Source: Kribbella steppae (GTDB taxonomy: Bacteria; Actinomycetota; Actinomycetes; Propionibacteriales; Kribbellaceae). From it: DNA of 64,000 nt. The translations under genes were made by a program, and so were the position numbers. Position 1 is the stretch's first letter. Each line of letters begins with the position of its first letter. Location of the stretch: positions 62,001-126,000 of the forward strand of contig NZ_SLWN01000008.1 in assembly GCF_004342025.1 (NCBI RefSeq), in the 5' to 3' direction. Of this stretch, positions 1 to 8,159 are shown piece after piece. The notes below the pieces were generated by a model. It made no database searches, was not told where the DNA came from, and saw nothing but the letters and a program-made list of their open reading frames with translations.

Positions 1-305
1 GTGTGCGGCCGCTCGAGCCAGGCGGCAGCCCGCTCCGGCTCGGCGGCCAGCAGTTCCTCGAGCTCGCGGCCGGCCCATTCGCCGTACTCCCGGTCCCGGA
101 GCGCCGGCTCGACCACCGGGGTCAGGCCGAGCGCTTCGGCCGTGCGTACGGCGGCGTGCTCCGGTCCGGCGTACGCGGCATCGGCCTCGAGTTCGAGCTC
201 ACTGGCCGCCGCCAGACCGGCCTGGTCCGGCGCGGCGTCACCACCGAGGACGAGGCCGCGCAACGCGGGAGTCAGAGCGTGGGCGACCAGCGTCAATACA
301 GTCAA
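1..305 (-). CDS. Degenerate histidine-phosphatase-like protein, partial (cut by window edge)
   Basis: Only the first 101 codons are present. The TTG start at 305 overlaps the cbtA stop (TTGA), so the gene is probably translationally coupled to cbtBA. The visible part resembles the N-terminal half of the histidine phosphatase (phosphoglycerate mutase/CobC-like) fold: the first strand ends in VAHALTP where the family has RHGET, and REYGEWAG matches the LREI-x-x-G-x-W-x-G segment. The nucleophile His is kept, but the flanking Arg and Gly are both Ala, and the second pocket (family SPxxRAxxTA) reads GPEHAAVRTA, also without its Arg. It is either a divergent phosphatase or a non-catalytic partner in a cobalt/cobalamin operon. 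The family assignment is moderate; the missing residues are read directly. Confidence 0.7.
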   Translation of the reverse strand, partial: MTVLTLVAHALTPALRGLVLGGDAAPDQAGLAAASELELEADAAYAGPEHAAVRTAEALGLTPVVEPALRDREYGEWAGRELEELLAAEPERAAAWLERPH

Positions 306-1051
306 GCGGCTACCACCTTCTGTCGGGACAGCCGGCGGTCCACTGCGACGGCGTACCCGAACCCGAGTAGGAGCCACAGGGTCGCCTGCGTGCCGAGTGA
401 GGCGAACCGGAACTGCCACAGCAGCGTAGCGGGGAACGACCCCGGAACCTCGTTGATCGACGGCAGGATCAGGTACGCCGCCACGATCGTCACGAGGAAG
501 GCGGCGACCCCACCGGCCGGCCGGGCGATGTCGCCGTACCGGGCTGCCCACCGGGAGGCGGCGACACCGGCCCAGACCGCGAGCAGGCCGATCACCAGGG
601 TCAGCAGGTAGGTGACCGTGCGACGAGTGATCGTCTCGGGGTCACCGACCGCCGGTGGGTTCGGCGGGTATTTCAGGAACGGCACGAGCACGATGCCGAT
701 GAATCCGGCCGCGGCCAGGCCGAGCGCGGCGTACGAGTCGTTGCCGGTCCGCAGCTTGCGCCGAAGCAGGGTGAAACCGACGGCGAAGATGCCACCGAGG
801 GCGACGCCGTACAGGGTGGTGGCGAGGAAGAGTCCGGCTCGCTGGCCGTTGCGGCTGACGAGCGGTTCTTCCTCTTCAGACGAGGCAGCAGCGTCGCCGT
901 GGTCGTGGGTGTGCGCGGCACCGGCTTCCTCGATCGCGATCGCGGCATCGATGTGCGGTTCGCCCATCGTGTACGCGAAGGCTCCAGCCAGCAGGCCGGC
1001 GAAAAGTCCGACGATCAGTCCGCGCACCAGGAGCGATCCGAAGGTGCGCAC
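302..1051 (-). CDS. cbtA: CbtA, cobalt transporter membrane subunit
   Basis: A 249-residue integral membrane protein with about six hydrophobic segments (roughly residues 10-28, 75-97, 108-126, 145-165, 178-197, 222-240). A His/acidic-rich loop after the first segment (HTHDHGD, near residue 47, then a run of Glu) could bind metal. This layout matches CbtA, the larger subunit predicted to import cobalt for cobalamin synthesis. It lies 4 nt after cbtB and behind a cobalamin riboswitch, which strongly supports a B12-repressed cobalt uptake role. Function is inferred from family and context. Confidence 0.93.
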   Translation of the reverse strand: MRTFGSLLVRGLIVGLFAGLLAGAFAYTMGEPHIDAAIAIEEAGAAHTHDHGDAAASSEEEEPLVSRNGQRAGLFLATTLYGVALGGIFAVGFTLLRRKLRTGNDSYAALGLAAAGFIGIVLVPFLKYPPNPPAVGDPETITRRTVTYLLTLVIGLLAVWAGVAASRWAARYGDIARPAGGVAAFLVTIVAAYLILPSINEVPGSFPATLLWQFRFASLGTQATLWLLLGFGYAVAVDRRLSRQKVVAA

Positions 1052-1055
1052 GCGT

Positions 1056-1253
1056 CTAGTGGCAGGGGACGCCGAGCAGGTGGCGGCCGTCGTGCATCAG
1101 CTCGTGCAGGTACATGCCCGACTGAGACACGGCGCCCTGGTCGAAGGCGACCAGATAGCCGAGCATGAGCATCAGACCGACGCTGAGCAGCGCCACGGCG
1201 AGCAGACGGGGTGAAACGGCCGGTACGGCGAGAGTGCGGGCAGGAGCTGCCAT
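1056..1253 (-). CDS. cbtB: CbtB, small cobalt transporter subunit
   Basis: A 65-residue protein with one transmembrane helix (about residues 14-38) and a His-rich C-terminus, HELMHDGRHLLGVPCH, typical of CbtB and a likely cobalt-binding site on one face of the membrane. It is the first gene of the cbtB-cbtA-phosphatase-like operon. An AGGAGGT ribosome binding site lies just before its ATG. The cobalamin riboswitch immediately upstream means expression should fall when B12 is plentiful. Confidence 0.94.
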   Translation of the reverse strand: MAAPARTLAVPAVSPRLLAVALLSVGLMLMLGYLVAFDQGAVSQSGMYLHELMHDGRHLLGVPCH

Positions 1254-1293
1254 CTGAACCTCCTGGGGAAGTGCGCGTCCCCTTCGAAAGGCT

Positions 1294-1383
1294 GCGGTGC
1301 CCGAGCGTCCTGACTCACGAGCTGAGCTCGCTCACAGTGGCGCGGCCGTGCCGGATTTACACCGGCTTCCCTCTTGGCACCGC
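1294..1383 (-). promoter_or_regulatory. Cobalamin riboswitch (compact, class II-like)
   Basis: Read on the minus strand, GCGGTGCC (1383-1376) and GGCACCGC (1301-1294) close an outer stem. Inside are the conserved GGGAAGCCGGTG-AAATCCGGCACGG segment and the B12-box end GCCACTGTG (1341-1333), followed by GAGTCAGGA. These are hallmarks of the cobalamin aptamer, and the short overall length fits the class II form. A second inverted repeat, GGGG...CCCC, sits between the aptamer and the cbtB ribosome binding site and may be part of the expression platform. Confidence 0.92.
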
Positions 1384-1508
1384 AGGTTGTCTCCCGCACC
1401 GTAGCGGTGGGCTTCCGCAGGGGTCAACGCGCTACGGCGCGCCGGTGACGTATCCCACCCGCCGGATTCTCCGCTGCGCCCGGGCGACCGGGCACCTACT
1501 CTGAGGAG

Positions 1509-2150
1509 ATGCCGTCCGCTCAGCACCTCCTCGCGTTCGCGATCACCGCGTTCATCATCATCGTCGTACCAGGTCCGAGCGTGCTGTTCATCGTCGGCCG
1601 CGCACTGGCCGTCGGGCGGCGTGAGGCGGTCCTGACGATGGTCGGCAACACCATCGGCGCCGCGGTGATGCTCATCGCGGTGGCCCTCGGCCTCGGCACT
1701 CTGATCGCCGCCAGCGCGGTCGCCCTGACCGTGGTGAAGCTGGCCGGGGCGGCGTACCTCATCTATCTCGGCGTGCACGCCTTCCGCACCCGCAAGTCCC
1801 TGGTCGCGGCGATGACCAGCGAGGTGAAGCCGGGCAACAGCCGCCGGACGATGCGTCAGGGGTTCCTGGTCGGGGTCACCAACGCCAAGACGGCGGTCTT
1901 CTTCGCCGCCGCCCTGCCGCAGTTCGTGGACAAGAGCGCGAGCAGCCCGGCGTGGCTTCAGATCCTGCTGCTCGGCCTGATCTTCATCCTGATCGCGCTC
2001 GTCTCGGACAGTGTCTGGGCCCTCGTCGCCGGCACCGCCCGCGAGTGGTTCGCCCGCTCACCGCGCCGGCTGGAGCTGGTCGGCGGCACCGGCGGCCTGA
2101 TGATCATCGGCCTGGGTGCGAGCATCGCGGTCACAGGCTCGAAGGAGTAG
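1509..2150 (+). CDS. LysE/RhtB-family amino-acid exporter
   Basis: A 213-residue inner-membrane protein with about six hydrophobic helices and the family's N-terminal VPGPSVLF motif (residues 20-27). RhtB/LysE proteins export amino acids or derivatives; the substrate cannot be told from sequence. The ATG at 1509 follows GAGGAG directly, which itself lies after a TACTCT that could be a -10 box, so the mRNA may have almost no leader. It converges on and overlaps the 3' end of the MFS gene on the other strand by 20 bp. Confidence 0.9.
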   Translation: MPSAQHLLAFAITAFIIIVVPGPSVLFIVGRALAVGRREAVLTMVGNTIGAAVMLIAVALGLGTLIAASAVALTVVKLAGAAYLIYLGVHAFRTRKSLVAAMTSEVKPGNSRRTMRQGFLVGVTNAKTAVFFAAALPQFVDKSASSPAWLQILLLGLIFILIALVSDSVWALVAGTAREWFARSPRRLELVGGTGGLMIIGLGASIAVTGSKE

Positions 2151-3513
2151 TACGCCGACCAGCCCGTACGCCGAGCAACGCGAGCAGAGCGGGGAGACCG
2201 AAGGCGACCAGGTACGCCGTCACGGCGGAGTGCGGCTCGAGTGCGGCGAAGAGGGAGCCGCCGACGGCCAAGACTGTTGCTGTGGACAACGAGTCGCTCA
2301 GCTGCAGCGCGGAGCTGTTGGCGCCTTGCTCGTCCCGCTCGGAGTACTCGAGCACCAGCACCGACAGGGTCGGGAAGACCGTGCCCATCCCCAGGCCGGT
2401 GAGGCTCCAGCCGAGGATGCCGACGACAACCGGGATGTTCTCGTTCAGGGTCAGGGCCGCCGTGACGATGCCGAGCAGGATTGCGACCATGCCCGCCTGC
2501 AGGAAGACCGCGTGGGAGAACGGCTGGTTCGGCCGGCCGCGGTACCAGGAGGCGGCGGTCCAGCTCAGCGCGCTGACGGTCAGCACCAGGCCGGCGTACG
2601 CCGGGGACAGGCCACGCTCCCGGGTGAGCATCAGCGGCAGGAACACCTCGGCACCGAATCCGGCCGCAGCGACGAGGCCTCGGAGTGCGACGACCGAGGG
2701 CAGGCCGGGCTTGAAGCCAAAGGTGCCGCTGGGCAGGAGCTTCGGAGCGAACGCGACAACACCGGCCAGACCGATGGCGAGCAGAACGAGCTGGAGTACG
2801 CCGTGCTGCTGGCCGCCGTAGTGGAGCAGGCCGACACCAACCGCGGCCGCTACCGCCCAGAGCGCCCGCTTGTCCCAGAGTCGACCCTGCCGGGCCTCAT
2901 GCGCATTGGCGCGGGCCAGGCCCGGCCGCATCACGAGCGCCGCCGGGATCGCGATGGCCGGTACGGCGAGGAACACGATCCGCCAGTTGGCGTGCTCGAC
3001 GATCAGACCGGCGATCGCGGGGCCGACCAAAGAGGGGACGACCCATCCGGTGGCGAACGCGGCGAAGATGCGAGGCCGCAGCCTGGCCGGGTACAGCTGG
3101 CCGACCACGACGTACAGCGCGACCGTGAGCAGGCCGGACCCGAAGCCCTGGATGATGCGGCCGACGACCAGGACCTCCATCGTCGGCGCGAGGCCGGCGA
3201 TGATCAGGCCGGCCAGGAACCAGGCGGTCCCGTGCCAGAGCGGCCGGGTCGGGCCTTTGAGGTCGCTCCAGGTGCCGGAGACAACCATCGCCACCACACC
3301 GGAGGCGAGTGGTCCGCCGAACGCGAGGGCGTACAGGTACAGCCCGTCGAGCGCCTGGGCGACGGTCGGCATCGCGGTGGTGACCGCCAGGGACTCGAAC
3401 GCGACCAGGGTGATCAGCGCGACCATCCCGATCGTCAGAGCGCGGTACTCCGGCGCCAGTACGCCGCCGGACGTGGTGCCCTGCTCGATCGAGGGCTCGG
3501 CTGTCGTGGTCAT
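2131..3513 (-). CDS. MFS transporter, multidrug-efflux type
   Basis: A 460-residue major facilitator with at least twelve hydrophobic helices. The loop 2-3 region reads SGTWSDLKGPTRPLW, an altered form of the G-x-x-x-D-R-x-G-R-R signature, and VVGRIIQGFGSGLLTVALYVV matches the helix-4 motif of proton-driven drug antiporters. The substrate is unknown. The ATG at 3513 is the first plausible start and lies close to the end of the upstream DUF1304 gene, so the two may be co-transcribed. Confidence 0.9.
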   Translation of the reverse strand: MTTTAEPSIEQGTTSGGVLAPEYRALTIGMVALITLVAFESLAVTTAMPTVAQALDGLYLYALAFGGPLASGVVAMVVSGTWSDLKGPTRPLWHGTAWFLAGLIIAGLAPTMEVLVVGRIIQGFGSGLLTVALYVVVGQLYPARLRPRIFAAFATGWVVPSLVGPAIAGLIVEHANWRIVFLAVPAIAIPAALVMRPGLARANAHEARQGRLWDKRALWAVAAAVGVGLLHYGGQQHGVLQLVLLAIGLAGVVAFAPKLLPSGTFGFKPGLPSVVALRGLVAAAGFGAEVFLPLMLTRERGLSPAYAGLVLTVSALSWTAASWYRGRPNQPFSHAVFLQAGMVAILLGIVTAALTLNENIPVVVGILGWSLTGLGMGTVFPTLSVLVLEYSERDEQGANSSALQLSDSLSTATVLAVGGSLFAALEPHSAVTAYLVAFGLPALLALLGVRAGRRTTPSSL

Positions 3514-3554
3514 GCCGAGAACCTTCGGACATCAAGTGGACTTGAAGTCAACCC

Positions 3555-3923
3555 TCACAGCACGGCGGCCAGCACCAGCGCGATGATCGGCGGACCGGCC
3601 TGCGAGGCAGCGGCCTGAACCATCCGGCGGTCGGAGGCGACCAGCACGAGGCCGGCACCAGCCATACAGGCGCAGGCGAAGAGACTGATCGCCTCGCCCT
3701 TGTCGCCACCCCAGATCAGCCCGCCGAGTGCGCCTAGGGCGAGGAACAGGTTGTAGAAGCCCTGGTTGAACGCCCACGGCCGCGCGATCGCAGCCTCCGC
3801 GTCGTCCTTGACCAGGAACCGCCTGTACGTTCTCGGCTTCCGGAACAACAGGCTCTCCATCGCGAACACCGCCAGATGGAAAACCCCAGCCACCACGACG
3901 AACACCTGCGCGATCACACTCAT
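3555..3923 (-). CDS. DUF1304 small membrane protein
   Basis: A 122-residue protein with four hydrophobic helices and the conserved DUF1304 features: an Glu in the first helix region (HLAVFAMESLLF), FLVKDDAEA after a basic stretch, and the WAFNQGFYNLFLALG motif. The biochemical role of DUF1304 is unknown. It starts at ATG 3923 and is followed 41 nt later by the MFS gene on the same strand. Confidence 0.9.
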   Translation of the reverse strand: MSVIAQVFVVVAGVFHLAVFAMESLLFRKPRTYRRFLVKDDAEAAIARPWAFNQGFYNLFLALGALGGLIWGGDKGEAISLFACACMAGAGLVLVASDRRMVQAAASQAGPPIIALVLAAVL

Positions 3924-4115
3924 GGCCGCACGGTACCGCCGGGGTGAGCCGCGTCAGGCTCGCCACTCCGCCGCGAAAGCACGCGCCGGGTTCGCCTCGA
4001 AGACAGCCTTCGCCACGCCGGCGCCGAGGCGTGTTCAGCGACCCCTCGGGCCGTCGGCGCTGGTGCCCCAACCTGGCCTGTGCCACCCGTGGCCGGGTCC
4101 GCGCCCATCGCGCGC

Positions 4116-4146
4116 GAAAGGCCCAGTCGGACTGACTGGGCCTTTC
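4116..4146 (-). terminator. Strong hairpin terminator after the DEAD-box helicase gene
   Basis: GAAAGGCCCAGTC (4116-4128) and GACTGGGCCTTTC (4134-4146) form a perfect 13-bp stem with a 5-nt loop, 7 nt beyond the helicase stop codon. There is no long U-run, which is common for actinobacterial terminators. The remaining 190 bases to the DUF1304 start hold no gene I can support. Confidence 0.8.
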
Positions 4147-4152
4147 AACAGA

Positions 4153-5808
4153 TCAGCGACCTCGGCGGGAGCTGCCGGCGCGAGAGCCGGCCGAGAACGC
4201 TGCCGCTCCAGCCGTGCGGGTGGCAGAACCCGGCGTGCTCGTGCTGTAGGTCTTCGGCGTGCTTGCGGACTTGGAGCGGCCGCCGCCGCGCGCCGGGCGG
4301 CCCGCCTTGGCGGCACCACCCTCGCCGGACCGCTGACCGCCTGTTCCTTGACCGCCGGACCGTTGCTTGGTCGGCTGAGAGCCGCCGCGACGGCGGCTGC
4401 CGCGGCCCGATCCGCGACCGGCGGACACCGTGTCGCGCTCCGGTTGCGCAGCCCTGGCCGGTGGCTCGACGAAGATGCGTTCGCCTGGAGCCAGCTTGGT
4501 CAGCAGCGGGTCGCCAGTCGTGAGCTTGGTGACCTTCGGGGCGATGCCGGCCTTACGAGTGAGGTCACGGACGTCGCGGACCTGGTCGTCGGTCATCAGG
4601 GTGACGACGGTGCCCTCGGCGCCCGCGCGAGCGGTGCGGCCGGAGCGGTGCAGGTACGCCTTGTGCTCGATCGGCGGGTCCGCGTGGATCACCAGCGCGA
4701 TGTCGTCGACGTGGATACCGCGCGCCGCGATGTCGGTGGCCACCAGCGTCTTCGCCGTACCGTTGCCGAAGGCCTCGAGGTTCCGGGTCCGGGCGCCCTG
4801 TGACAGGTTGCCGTGCAGCTCGACGGCTGGGACGCCCTGGGCGATCAGCTTCTTCGTGAGCGCCTTGGCGCCGTACTTCGTCCGGGTGAAGACGAGCGCC
4901 CGGCCAGGCGCCGCGGTCAGGTCGACCAGCACCGGCAACCGGCTGTCGGCCTGGACGTGCAGCACGTGGTGAGTCATCTTCGCGACCGGCGACTGGGCCG
5001 AGTCGACGCTGTGCGTGACGGGATCGGTCATGAAGCGCTGCACGAGGACGTCGACACCGGCGTCCAGCGTGGCCGAGAACAGCAGCCGCTGGGCATTACC
5101 CGGAGTCGCCTCGAGGATCCGGCGTACCGCGGGCAGGAAGCCGAGATCGGCCATGTGGTCGGCCTCGTCGAGCACGGTGATCTCGACCGCGTCGAGTTTC
5201 ACGTGACCGGCCTTGAGGTGGTCCTCGAGCCGGCCCGGGCAGGCGACCACGATGTCGGCGCCCTTGCGCAGACCGGTGATCTGCGGGCCGTGGCCGACAC
5301 CGCCGAAGATCGTCATCGTGCGCAGGTCGAGCGCGTCGGTCAGCGGGGTGATCGACGCCTGGATCTGGGTCGCCAGCTCGCGGGTCGGGGCCAGGATCAG
5401 CGCCCGTGGGTGGTTCGGCCGGCGCTTCGAACGGCTCGCGGCGAGCCGGGCGAGCACAGGCAGTACGAACGCGTAGGTCTTACCGGAGCCGGTCCGGCCG
5501 CGACCGAGAACATCCTTGCCGGCCAGCGAATCCGGCAGCGTCGCCGCCTGGATCGGGAACGGCTTGGTCACTCCGGCAACGGACAGCGCCGACACCAACG
5601 GAGCCGGTACACCGAGATCGGCGAACGTCAGGTTGTCGGGGACAACCATCGGCGCGACGTCGGCGTACGAGGCCGTCACAGCGTTGTTGCTCTCAGCAAC
5701 TTTCGGCTGGCCGGCGGCTGCGCCGCGACGGCGGCGTGGGCGCGACCGGGAAGTGGAAGGGGATTGGGCGGATTGGGGGGATGTGGACGTAGGGCGGCGG
5801 GCCGCCAT
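4153..5808 (-). CDS. DEAD-box ATP-dependent RNA helicase
   Basis: About 551 residues. Helicase motifs appear in order: Q motif (KPFPIQ), I (GRTGSGKT), Ia (PTRELA), II (DEAD), III (SAT), IV (LVFTRTK), V (DIAARGIHVDD), VI (HRSGRTARAG). A Ser/Arg-rich N-terminal head and a basic Gly/Arg-rich tail (from about residue 470) flank the core and probably bind RNA. Such proteins remodel rRNA or mRNA, often in the cold. I chose ATG 5808, which follows GGAG; a TTG at 5820 would add four residues. The leader between it and a TAGACT box near 5940 is over 100 nt, as is common for cold-induced helicases. Confidence 0.95.
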   Translation of the reverse strand: MAARRPTSTSPQSAQSPSTSRSRPRRRRGAAAGQPKVAESNNAVTASYADVAPMVVPDNLTFADLGVPAPLVSALSVAGVTKPFPIQAATLPDSLAGKDVLGRGRTGSGKTYAFVLPVLARLAASRSKRRPNHPRALILAPTRELATQIQASITPLTDALDLRTMTIFGGVGHGPQITGLRKGADIVVACPGRLEDHLKAGHVKLDAVEITVLDEADHMADLGFLPAVRRILEATPGNAQRLLFSATLDAGVDVLVQRFMTDPVTHSVDSAQSPVAKMTHHVLHVQADSRLPVLVDLTAAPGRALVFTRTKYGAKALTKKLIAQGVPAVELHGNLSQGARTRNLEAFGNGTAKTLVATDIAARGIHVDDIALVIHADPPIEHKAYLHRSGRTARAGAEGTVVTLMTDDQVRDVRDLTRKAGIAPKVTKLTTGDPLLTKLAPGERIFVEPPARAAQPERDTVSAGRGSGRGSRRRGGSQPTKQRSGGQGTGGQRSGEGGAAKAGRPARGGGRSKSASTPKTYSTSTPGSATRTAGAAAFSAGSRAGSSRRGR

Positions 5809-6009
5809 GTGGTACTCCAAATGTCGGGTGGTCGTCCTGCCCGGCGCGGCTCCGGCCGCGGCGCGTGGTAGTCGACTGCTGGCGCAGTGTGTTTGCGCTC
5901 ACCGGCCCGAGGCAGAACTGGGCGGGCCGTCACAGACAGTCTACGGTACCGGGGGCCGAACCCTCGCCGGTTGTGCACAGGAGACACGTCACACCGCTAG
6001 GTTCAGTGC

Positions 6010-6522
6010 GTGACTACGACGGAATCCCGGGTGGATCCACCCACGGCCGGCAGTGAACGCGAACTCCTCCAAGGCTTTCTGGACTTCCACCGCGGCACGC
6101 TGCTGTGGAAGATCTCCGGCCTGACCGCCGGGCAGCTGGTTCAGCGCAGCGTCGAGCCGTCCAGCATGTCGTTGATCGGTCTGGTCCGGCACCTGACCGA
6201 GGTCGAGAAGTACTGGTTCCATCGCGCCCTCGGCCAGCTCCCGGCCGAGCCGAAGTACTGGACCGCGGAACACCCCGACGGCGACTTCGACCTCGCCGAC
6301 GCGGCGCAGGCCGAGCAGGACCTCAAGGACTTCCGGCAAATCGTCAAGGCCTCCGACGAGATCGCCGCTCGCTACGACCTCGACGACACGTTCCCGCGAC
6401 CGGGATACGAGGGCGACTACTCGGTGCGCTACCTCTACATCCACATGATCGAGGAGTACGCCCGCCACAACGGGCACGCCGACCTCCTCCGCGAGCGGAT
6501 CGACGGCCTCACCGGCGAGTAG
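6010..6522 (+). CDS. DinB/DUF664 family protein, probable mycothiol-dependent enzyme
   Basis: A 170-residue four-helix-bundle protein of the DinB superfamily (DUF664 branch). Metal-binding His residues are visible in VRHLTEVEKYWFHR (about residues 60-73) and near the C-terminus in HMIEEYARHNGHADLLRE, the signature segment of this branch. Actinobacterial members include mycothiol S-transferases; the substrate here is unknown. The GTG start at 6010 follows TAGGTT by 6 nt and has no Shine-Dalgarno sequence, so the mRNA is probably leaderless. Confidence 0.88.
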   Translation: MTTTESRVDPPTAGSERELLQGFLDFHRGTLLWKISGLTAGQLVQRSVEPSSMSLIGLVRHLTEVEKYWFHRALGQLPAEPKYWTAEHPDGDFDLADAAQAEQDLKDFRQIVKASDEIAARYDLDDTFPRPGYEGDYSVRYLYIHMIEEYARHNGHADLLRERIDGLTGE

Positions 6523-7215
6523 TCAGGGCTTGATCGAGCGGATCAGGCCGACGATGTCGTTGACCACGCCATGCACACCCGGGATCCGGGTCAGCCGGAG
6601 CAGCCGGTCGACCAGCGGCACCGAGCGATCGATCAGCGCCTTGGTCCGGCGCAGATCCTCGCTGTCGTCGTGCACCCAGAACAGCACGATCCCCATCTGC
6701 ATCAACCACAGCAGCTCCGGCAGTTCCGCCTTCAGATCGGCCGGCAGCTTGAGGTCCGAGCCGTCGATCACCCGGCGGAAAGTCTCGACACTCGCCTCCC
6801 GCGCCGGCCGGGACTGCTCGCTGAACGGCGACAGCGGGCTCTTCGGTTCTGCCGCGGTCTTGAAGAGCGTTCCGGCGAACTCGTGGTACGGCGCCGACAC
6901 CTCGAGCCAGGTCCGCAGTACGCCGGTCAACCGCGGAACGAACGCCTTCTCCGCCGTCAGGATCGACTCCACGGCCTCCCGGTGCTGCTCCTGTAGGTGG
7001 TCGTAGTACGCCTGCATCAGATGCTCTTTCGAGCTGTAGTAGTAGTACGCGTTGCCGACCGAGACGCCTGCCTCGGTGGCGATCGCGCGCATCGTGGTCT
7101 TGCCGTACCCCTGCTCGCGGAACAGCCGCAGGGCGGTGGACAGGATCAGCTCGCGGGTCTGCTCACCCTTCGACGTCGCACTTTCCGTCACATCGGTCAG
7201 CGTAGTCACCTCCAC
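6523..7215 (-). CDS. TetR-family transcriptional regulator
   Basis: About 230 residues. The N-terminal helix-turn-helix is typical of TetR (LILSTALRLFREQGYGKTTMRAIATEAGVSVGNAYYYYSSKEHL in segments, about residues 23-66); the C-terminal ligand domain is unassigned. It is the last gene of an apparent three-gene operon (membrane protein, DCC protein, TetR), and its start overlaps the DCC gene by about 50 bp. Two TGAACNNGTTCA palindromes upstream of that operon (8062, 8108) are the likely operators, which would make it self-regulating. The ligand is unknown. Confidence 0.9.
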   Translation of the reverse strand: MEVTTLTDVTESATSKGEQTRELILSTALRLFREQGYGKTTMRAIATEAGVSVGNAYYYYSSKEHLMQAYYDHLQEQHREAVESILTAEKAFVPRLTGVLRTWLEVSAPYHEFAGTLFKTAAEPKSPLSPFSEQSRPAREASVETFRRVIDGSDLKLPADLKAELPELLWLMQMGIVLFWVHDDSEDLRRTKALIDRSVPLVDRLLRLTRIPGVHGVVNDIVGLIRSIKP

Positions 7216-7630
7216 CCCCCACGCTGGTCCAACTGCGCAACCCGGCCGCCGCCTGGACCATCGCCCGCGCCACCGGCCGCATCGCCGGGCTCGCCAGCCG
7301 TACGGCGGTGTGCCGGTGCTCCCAAGTTGTCCACAGGCAGACGATCCACGCCCGGTCGCCGACGTACACGGACCCGTCGTCGGCGACCACCGTCACCTCG
7401 CGCAGCGTGGCCGCGTGGTCCAGCTCGGGGTAGAGCGCCTTCGCGTACGTCGACCCCGCCGGGCGTTGAAGGTCGCCGGCCCGCCGACGGGACCACGTCG
7501 GCGCCGCGACGAACCTCAGGCGCACTACCCCTCCCTGCCCGTTCGGCGCCGGCCGCTGCGCCGCCAGCCACTCCTTGAACCGGCGGCACAGGCCACACTC
7601 CGCGTCGTACAGGACGGTCAACTCGCGCAT
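7163..7630 (-). CDS. DCC-family thiol-disulfide oxidoreductase-like protein (DUF393)
   Basis: A 155-residue protein starting at ATG 7630. The N-terminus VLYDAECGLCRRFKEW carries the D-x-x-C-x-x-C signature of the DCC family, which adopts a thioredoxin-like fold. Partners and substrates are generally unknown. It lies directly after a small membrane protein gene and overlaps the TetR gene downstream, an arrangement consistent with one regulated redox or membrane module. Confidence 0.86.
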   Translation of the reverse strand: MRELTVLYDAECGLCRRFKEWLAAQRPAPNGQGGVVRLRFVAAPTWSRRRAGDLQRPAGSTYAKALYPELDHAATLREVTVVADDGSVYVGDRAWIVCLWTTWEHRHTAVRLASPAMRPVARAMVQAAAGLRSWTSVGGGGDYADRCDGKCDVEG

Positions 7631-7632
7631 GA

Positions 7633-8040
7633 TCAGTAGCCGGGCTCGGTACCTGTCGCCAGCACAGTGTTCGGCGGGACCGGCGGGGCGGTCATCTCCT
7701 CGATCCGGCTGCGCCGGCGGATGGCGTTGAAGATCCACACGTTCATCAGGTGCAGCACACCGAGCACCAGCATCACGATGCCGAGCTTCACGCTCAGCTG
7801 CTCGAACACCCCACGAGCGTCCAGGACGGCGGCGTCGCTGCGCAGGAACAGTGTCACGAAGCCGAGGTTGACCAGGTAGAACCCCACCACGAGCAGCCGG
7901 TTCACCGCGTCGGCGAAGTCCTCGTTGCCGTGGAACACGTCGACCAGGAAGATCCGGCCGTTCCGGCTCAGCGTCCGGGCGACCCAGATCGTCAGCGGCA
8001 CGGCGATCAGCAGGTAGATCAGGTACGTCGTCACCGTCAT
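7633..8040 (-). CDS. Small membrane protein of unknown function
   Basis: About 135 residues with three hydrophobic helices (near residues 5-22, 45-65, 85-105) and a polar C-terminal tail. The segment GRIFLVDVFHGNEDFADAVNRLLVVGFYLVNLGFV is recognisable from actinobacterial proteins found beside DCC proteins, but I know no function. ATG 8040 lies 11 nt after GAGG; in-frame GTG codons at 8046 and 8049 are alternatives. It leads the operon controlled by the twin palindromes upstream. Confidence 0.8.
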   Translation of the reverse strand: MTVTTYLIYLLIAVPLTIWVARTLSRNGRIFLVDVFHGNEDFADAVNRLLVVGFYLVNLGFVTLFLRSDAAVLDARGVFEQLSVKLGIVMLVLGVLHLMNVWIFNAIRRRSRIEEMTAPPVPPNTVLATGTEPGY

Positions 8041-8061
8041 GCTCACCACGTCCTCACAATT

Positions 8062-8073
8062 TGAACACGTTCA
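8062..8073. promoter_or_regulatory. Palindromic operator 1 (TGAACACGTTCA)
   Basis: A perfect 12-bp palindrome just upstream of the membrane-protein/DCC/TetR operon. A near-identical copy lies 46 bp away. TetR-type regulators commonly bind TGAAC-NN-GTTCA sites, so the TetR at 6523-7215 is the likely binder (inference). Confidence 0.75.
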
Positions 8074-8107
8074 GAATCAGTCACGGCTTGAGCCTACGAC
8101 CGACTTT

Positions 8108-8119
8108 TGAACATGTTCA
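8108..8119. promoter_or_regulatory. Palindromic operator 2 (TGAACATGTTCA)
   Basis: Second perfect palindrome of the pair, extended to TTGAACATGTTCAA. It lies nearer the divergent NTF2-like gene, so that gene may share the regulation. Confidence 0.75.
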
Positions 8120-8159
8120 AGTCACCGGTGACGTGAGCTGGGTCTCGTGCTGCGGCAGG

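Noticed and set aside
2116..3618. Plus-strand 500-codon frame over the MFS gene
   Set aside because: Shadow of a GC-rich gene; no motif, full of Gly/Arg/Asp/Gln.
3924..4115. 62-codon minus-strand frame between DUF1304 and the helicase terminator, and in another frame a protein-like tail (VFEANPARAFAAEW)
   Set aside because: The long frame has low-complexity composition and no ribosome binding site. The tail could be a decayed remnant of a gene end, but it is only about 20 codons after an in-frame stop.
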